Assembly (NCBI GenBank): GCA_016208495.1
Contig: JACQXX010000100.1
Coordinates: 1-43,322, forward strand
Length of the DNA: 43,322 nucleotides
Origin: Acidobacteriota bacterium
GTDB lineage: Bacteria > Acidobacteriota > Blastocatellia > Chloracidobacteriales > Chloracidobacteriaceae
Direction of reading: 5' to 3'
Positions 40,817-43,322 of this stretch are shown one piece after another (position 1 is the first letter of the stretch; each line of letters starts with the position of its first letter). The notes under the pieces were generated by a model. It was not told the DNA's origin. It searched no databases and worked only from the letters and a program-made list of their open reading frames with translations. The position numbers were made by a program, and so were the translations under genes.

Positions 40817-42985
40817 ATGACCACTCCTGTGACACATTTCCGAACCTGTAATTTGTGTGAAGCCCTCTGTGGCATCGAAATCACGGTGAACAACCAGGAC
40901 ATCGTTTCGATTCAAGGTGATCGCCAGGATCCATTTAGTCGTGGCCATATTTGCCCCAAGGCCGTGGCGCTCAAGGATGTTCACCTGGATCCAAATCGGT
41001 TGCGGCAACCAGTCCGCCGGACAGCAACTGGCTGGGAACCAATCAGTTGGGAAACCGCTTTTGATGAGGTTGCCACCCGGCTGCGAAGTGTGCAGGCCCA
41101 GCACGGCGTGAATGCGGTGGGAGTGTATTTGGGAAACCCGAATGTTCATAACTATGGTTCGATTCTGTTTGGCCCATTGTTGCTCAAAGCACTGGGTACC
41201 AAAAATCGGTTTTCGGCCACTTCAGTTGATCAGTTGCCGCACCATTTCTCAGGTTTCTTTTTGTATGGTCACCAATTGATGCTTCCAATTCCGGATATTG
41301 ATCGGACTGACTATCTGTTGATTGTGGGCGGGAATCCAGTGGTATCAAACGGAAGCCTGATGTCGGCACCTGATGTCGCCGACCGGTTAAAGGAAATTCG
41401 GCAGCGTGGTGGAAAAGTGATTGTGGTTGATCCACGCCGGACTGAAACCGCAGCAATCGCGGATGAACATTTTTTTATTCGCCCAGGAACCGATGTCTTT
41501 TTTTTGCTGGGAATGCTCAACACCCTGCTAGTTGAAAACCATGTCCAGTTGGGGCGGCTGGCGGAGTTTACCGACAACCTGGACCAGCTTTGGCCCCTGG
41601 TCGAAGCCTATTCGGCGGACGCGGTGGCTGGCGTGACTGGTATTCCGGCTGATGTTATTCGGCGGCTGGCACATGATTTTGCCGCCGCACCTTCGGCGGT
41701 GTGTTATGGCCGAATGGGGGTTTCAGTCCAGGAATTTGGTGCCACAACCCAGTGGTTGATTCAGGTGTTCAACATTGTGACCGGCAATCTGGATCGTCCA
41801 GGCGGAGCCATGTTTACCTTGCCAGCCTTTGATGCCGTTGATTTGACTGGGCGGATGGGGCGCAACGGTCATTTTGGAAAATGGAAAAGTCGGGTTCGAA
41901 ACCTGCCTGAATTTGGCGGTGAACTCCCGGTCGTGGCCATGGCTGAGGAAATGTTGACTGAAGGTCCGGGGCAAATTCGGGCGTTGGTGACTTCGGCGGG
42001 AAATCCGGTGCTGTCAACGCCAAATGGAAGTCAGCTTGAAACGGCACTTGCCGGTCTCGATTTTATGGTGTCGGTTGATTTTTATATCAACGAAACCACC
42101 CGCCACGCCCATGTCATCTTGCCGCCCACGGCTGGATTGGAGCATGAAAACTACGATGTGGTTTTTCACGTGCTGGCCATTCGGAACACGACCAAATACA
42201 CCTCGGCACTTTTTCCGGCTGATTCAACTTCCCGCCATGACTGGGAAATCTTTTTAGAACTGTTTTTGAGACTTGGTGGGAAACATATTCCAGAGAAGGA
42301 GCAGCGGCGAATCAAGCGCTGGCTGACCAAACGCAACGCCCCCGAAGTCGTTTTGGATTGGGCATTACGGAACGGTCCCTATGGCTCCCGATTGTCACCA
42401 GTCTCTCAACAACTCACCTTGCACAAGTTGAAACAACAACCGCATGGCATTGATCTTGGGCCGTTACAACCCTGTTTACCGCAACGGTTATTTACCCAGG
42501 ATAAACGCATCAACCTTGTCCCCGATGTGTTTACCAGCGATTTAACACGGGTCCAACGCCGATTTTCAGAAATTGCCCAGGAAGTGCCTTCCGATCAATT
42601 ATGGCTCATCAGCCGCCGCCATTTACGGAGCAATAATTCCTGGATGCACAATGCGGTTCGACTGGTGCGTGGAAAAGACCGCTGTACCTTGCTGATGAAC
42701 CCGCAGGATGCCCAGAACCGGCACATTGAGCATGGTCAACAGGTGGCGATTTCTTCGCGTGTCGGCAAAGTCCAGGCCAAAGTTGAAATCACCACTGAAA
42801 TGATGCCAGGTGTTGTGAGCCTTCCTCACGGTTGGGGGCACCATCGGGAAGGTATTCAGATGGATGTCGCTCAGAAATTTGCGGGTGTGAGCGTCAATGA
42901 CTTGACGGATGATTCGCGACTTGATGAATTGAGCGGGAATGCGGCCCTGAGCGGGGTGCCCGTTTCAGTTGTGGGAATTGGTTAA
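40817..42985 (+). CDS. Molybdopterin-dependent oxidoreductase, formate-dehydrogenase-like
   Basis: The ATG at 40817 gives 722 residues; the frame is open to 40754 but that part is repeat-derived. The N-terminal 4Fe-4S site is C-x2-C-x3-C (TCNLCEALCG) with a fourth Cys in GHICPKAVAL. Molybdopterin-guanine-dinucleotide domains follow (VGGNPVVSNGSLMSAPDVAD, VIVVDPRRTETAAIAD, VTGNLDRPGGAMFTLP) and a C-terminal molydopterin-binding domain (LWLISRRHLRSNNSWMHNA). The Cys or Sec usual in formate dehydrogenases is not found in the aligned segment (SATSVDQLPHHFSGFF). No export signal is visible. It may use the molybdate delivered by the scattered modABC genes. The reaction is unknown. Confidence 0.93.
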   Translation: MTTPVTHFRTCNLCEALCGIEITVNNQDIVSIQGDRQDPFSRGHICPKAVALKDVHLDPNRLRQPVRRTATGWEPISWETAFDEVATRLRSVQAQHGVNAVGVYLGNPNVHNYGSILFGPLLLKALGTKNRFSATSVDQLPHHFSGFFLYGHQLMLPIPDIDRTDYLLIVGGNPVVSNGSLMSAPDVADRLKEIRQRGGKVIVVDPRRTETAAIADEHFFIRPGTDVFFLLGMLNTLLVENHVQLGRLAEFTDNLDQLWPLVEAYSADAVAGVTGIPADVIRRLAHDFAAAPSAVCYGRMGVSVQEFGATTQWLIQVFNIVTGNLDRPGGAMFTLPAFDAVDLTGRMGRNGHFGKWKSRVRNLPEFGGELPVVAMAEEMLTEGPGQIRALVTSAGNPVLSTPNGSQLETALAGLDFMVSVDFYINETTRHAHVILPPTAGLEHENYDVVFHVLAIRNTTKYTSALFPADSTSRHDWEIFLELFLRLGGKHIPEKEQRRIKRWLTKRNAPEVVLDWALRNGPYGSRLSPVSQQLTLHKLKQQPHGIDLGPLQPCLPQRLFTQDKRINLVPDVFTSDLTRVQRRFSEIAQEVPSDQLWLISRRHLRSNNSWMHNAVRLVRGKDRCTLLMNPQDAQNRHIEHGQQVAISSRVGKVQAKVEITTEMMPGVVSLPHGWGHHREGIQMDVAQKFAGVSVNDLTDDSRLDELSGNAALSGVPVSVVGIG

Positions 42986-43060
42986 ATCCCGTTGAAGAGA
43001 GGGAACGACAGCCAGGGTCAGGATTGAACCCACCTGTAAAATAGATTGACAGTAAAAGCA

Positions 43061-43090
43061 AAAAGGAGGAGCGATATCGCTCCTCCTTTT
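43061..43090. terminator. Bidirectional intrinsic terminator
   Basis: A perfect 30-base palindrome: AAAAGGAGGAGCGAT pairs with its inverse ATCGCTCCTCCTTTT. T runs lie on both sides (TTTTGTTTT on plus, TTTTTGCTTTT on minus). It separates two convergent genes. Confidence 0.95.
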
Positions 43091-43119
43091 GTTTTGATCA
43101 AACCAGATCAGCTACCGAT

Positions 43120-43322
43120 TTATTTGTTGTAGCGGTAGGTGGTGTACTGGGAATCCATCCGGGTATCCTGACCAGCCGAGAACTGGAACATACAGCTATC
43201 ATCGGTGTAGTCCATAAAGTTGGTGATCGGGTCGTTGCCGGCGATTGAAGCGCAGCTATTGCGGCCAGTTGGGCAGCCATACGCGGCTGAGCGTTCGGCT
43301 GGCGTGTCAGACACCAGGTCGC
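43120..43322 (-). CDS. C-terminal end of M43 pappalysin-like metalloprotease
   Basis: Only about 67 residues are in the window; the start is beyond the right edge. The visible part has [37 protein letters not shown] and [22 protein letters not shown] with the Met-turn is the hallmark of the M43 metzincins, with SDTPAE ahead and a Cys pair. It is a secreted zinc protease. The zinc-binding HEXXHXXGXXH motif must lie upstream, outside the window. The gene ends at TAA 43120. Confidence 0.9.
   Translation of the reverse strand, partial: DLVSDTPAERSAAYGCPTGRNSCASIAGNDPITNFMDYTDDSCMFQFSAGQDTRMDSQYTTYRYNK

Overview
The window looks like a chromosomal piece of a Gram-negative bacterium. Signs are a complete RND efflux tripartite pump, lipoprotein signals, an outer-membrane beta-barrel and several secreted proteins. 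The mix of a VPS10/BNR-type secreted protein, a DUF4388 protein directly behind nusB, an NtrC-type metal regulator, common GTG/TTG starts and many short palindromic intergenic repeats suggests Acidobacteriota, possibly Blastocatellia. That placement is inference; there is no rRNA gene to test it.

Layout. Positions 1-9000 (minus strand) hold a Cu/Ag-type efflux operon: a small helical protein, a TolC-like outer-membrane factor, a CusB-like adaptor with metal-binding modules and a CusA-like pump, followed by a lytic transglycosylase and an unknown exported protein. Facing it at 9305-11802 is an NtrB/NtrC-type two-component pair with a clear sigma-54 -24/-12 promoter. Next come a repeat-dense non-coding region with a three-stem nested hairpin (12267-12445) and a SUMF1-domain protein with a coiled-coil N-terminus. 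Positions 13869-17634 carry a chromate block (MFS, chrA, chrB). Positions 17780-20528 hold a fatty-acid-hydroxylase-family protein, a headless beta-barrel ORF, a TlpA-like thioredoxin and a Cys/His-rich small protein. A second non-coding repeat locus, a Phd/DUF5678-like protein, a UvrD-type helicase with a DEDDh exonuclease inside it, and a YhcG/DUF1016-type nuclease follow (21046-26089). From 26425 to 37780 the molybdate transporter genes modC, modB and modA are scattered among clpP, a large VPS10-type protein, a DsbD-like reductase with a thioredoxin-fold lipoprotein, and an esterase. The right end has ribH, nusB, a DUF4388 protein, a molybdopterin oxidoreductase and the C-terminal end of an M43 (pappalysin-like) metalloprotease cut by the window edge.

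The most unusual content lies between the genes. At least four full copies and one partial copy of a short palindromic-ended element (108, 108, 115 and 237 bp) share end sequences of the type TWATACCAATTTGG, an array of 7-bp units next to one end, and a conserved AT-rich stretch. Three of them begin exactly on the TAA stop codon of the gene before them, and other 7-bp or 8-bp tandem arrays also start at or just after stop codons. A second palindromic family (8402-8550), a third (26174-26298), and a REP-like family shared by 12078-12216 and 20895-21029 add to the picture. I regard the heptamer-cored stop-codon-associated elements as the strongest candidate for something undescribed, followed by the helicase-exonuclease plus YhcG-type nuclease pair as a possible defence module.
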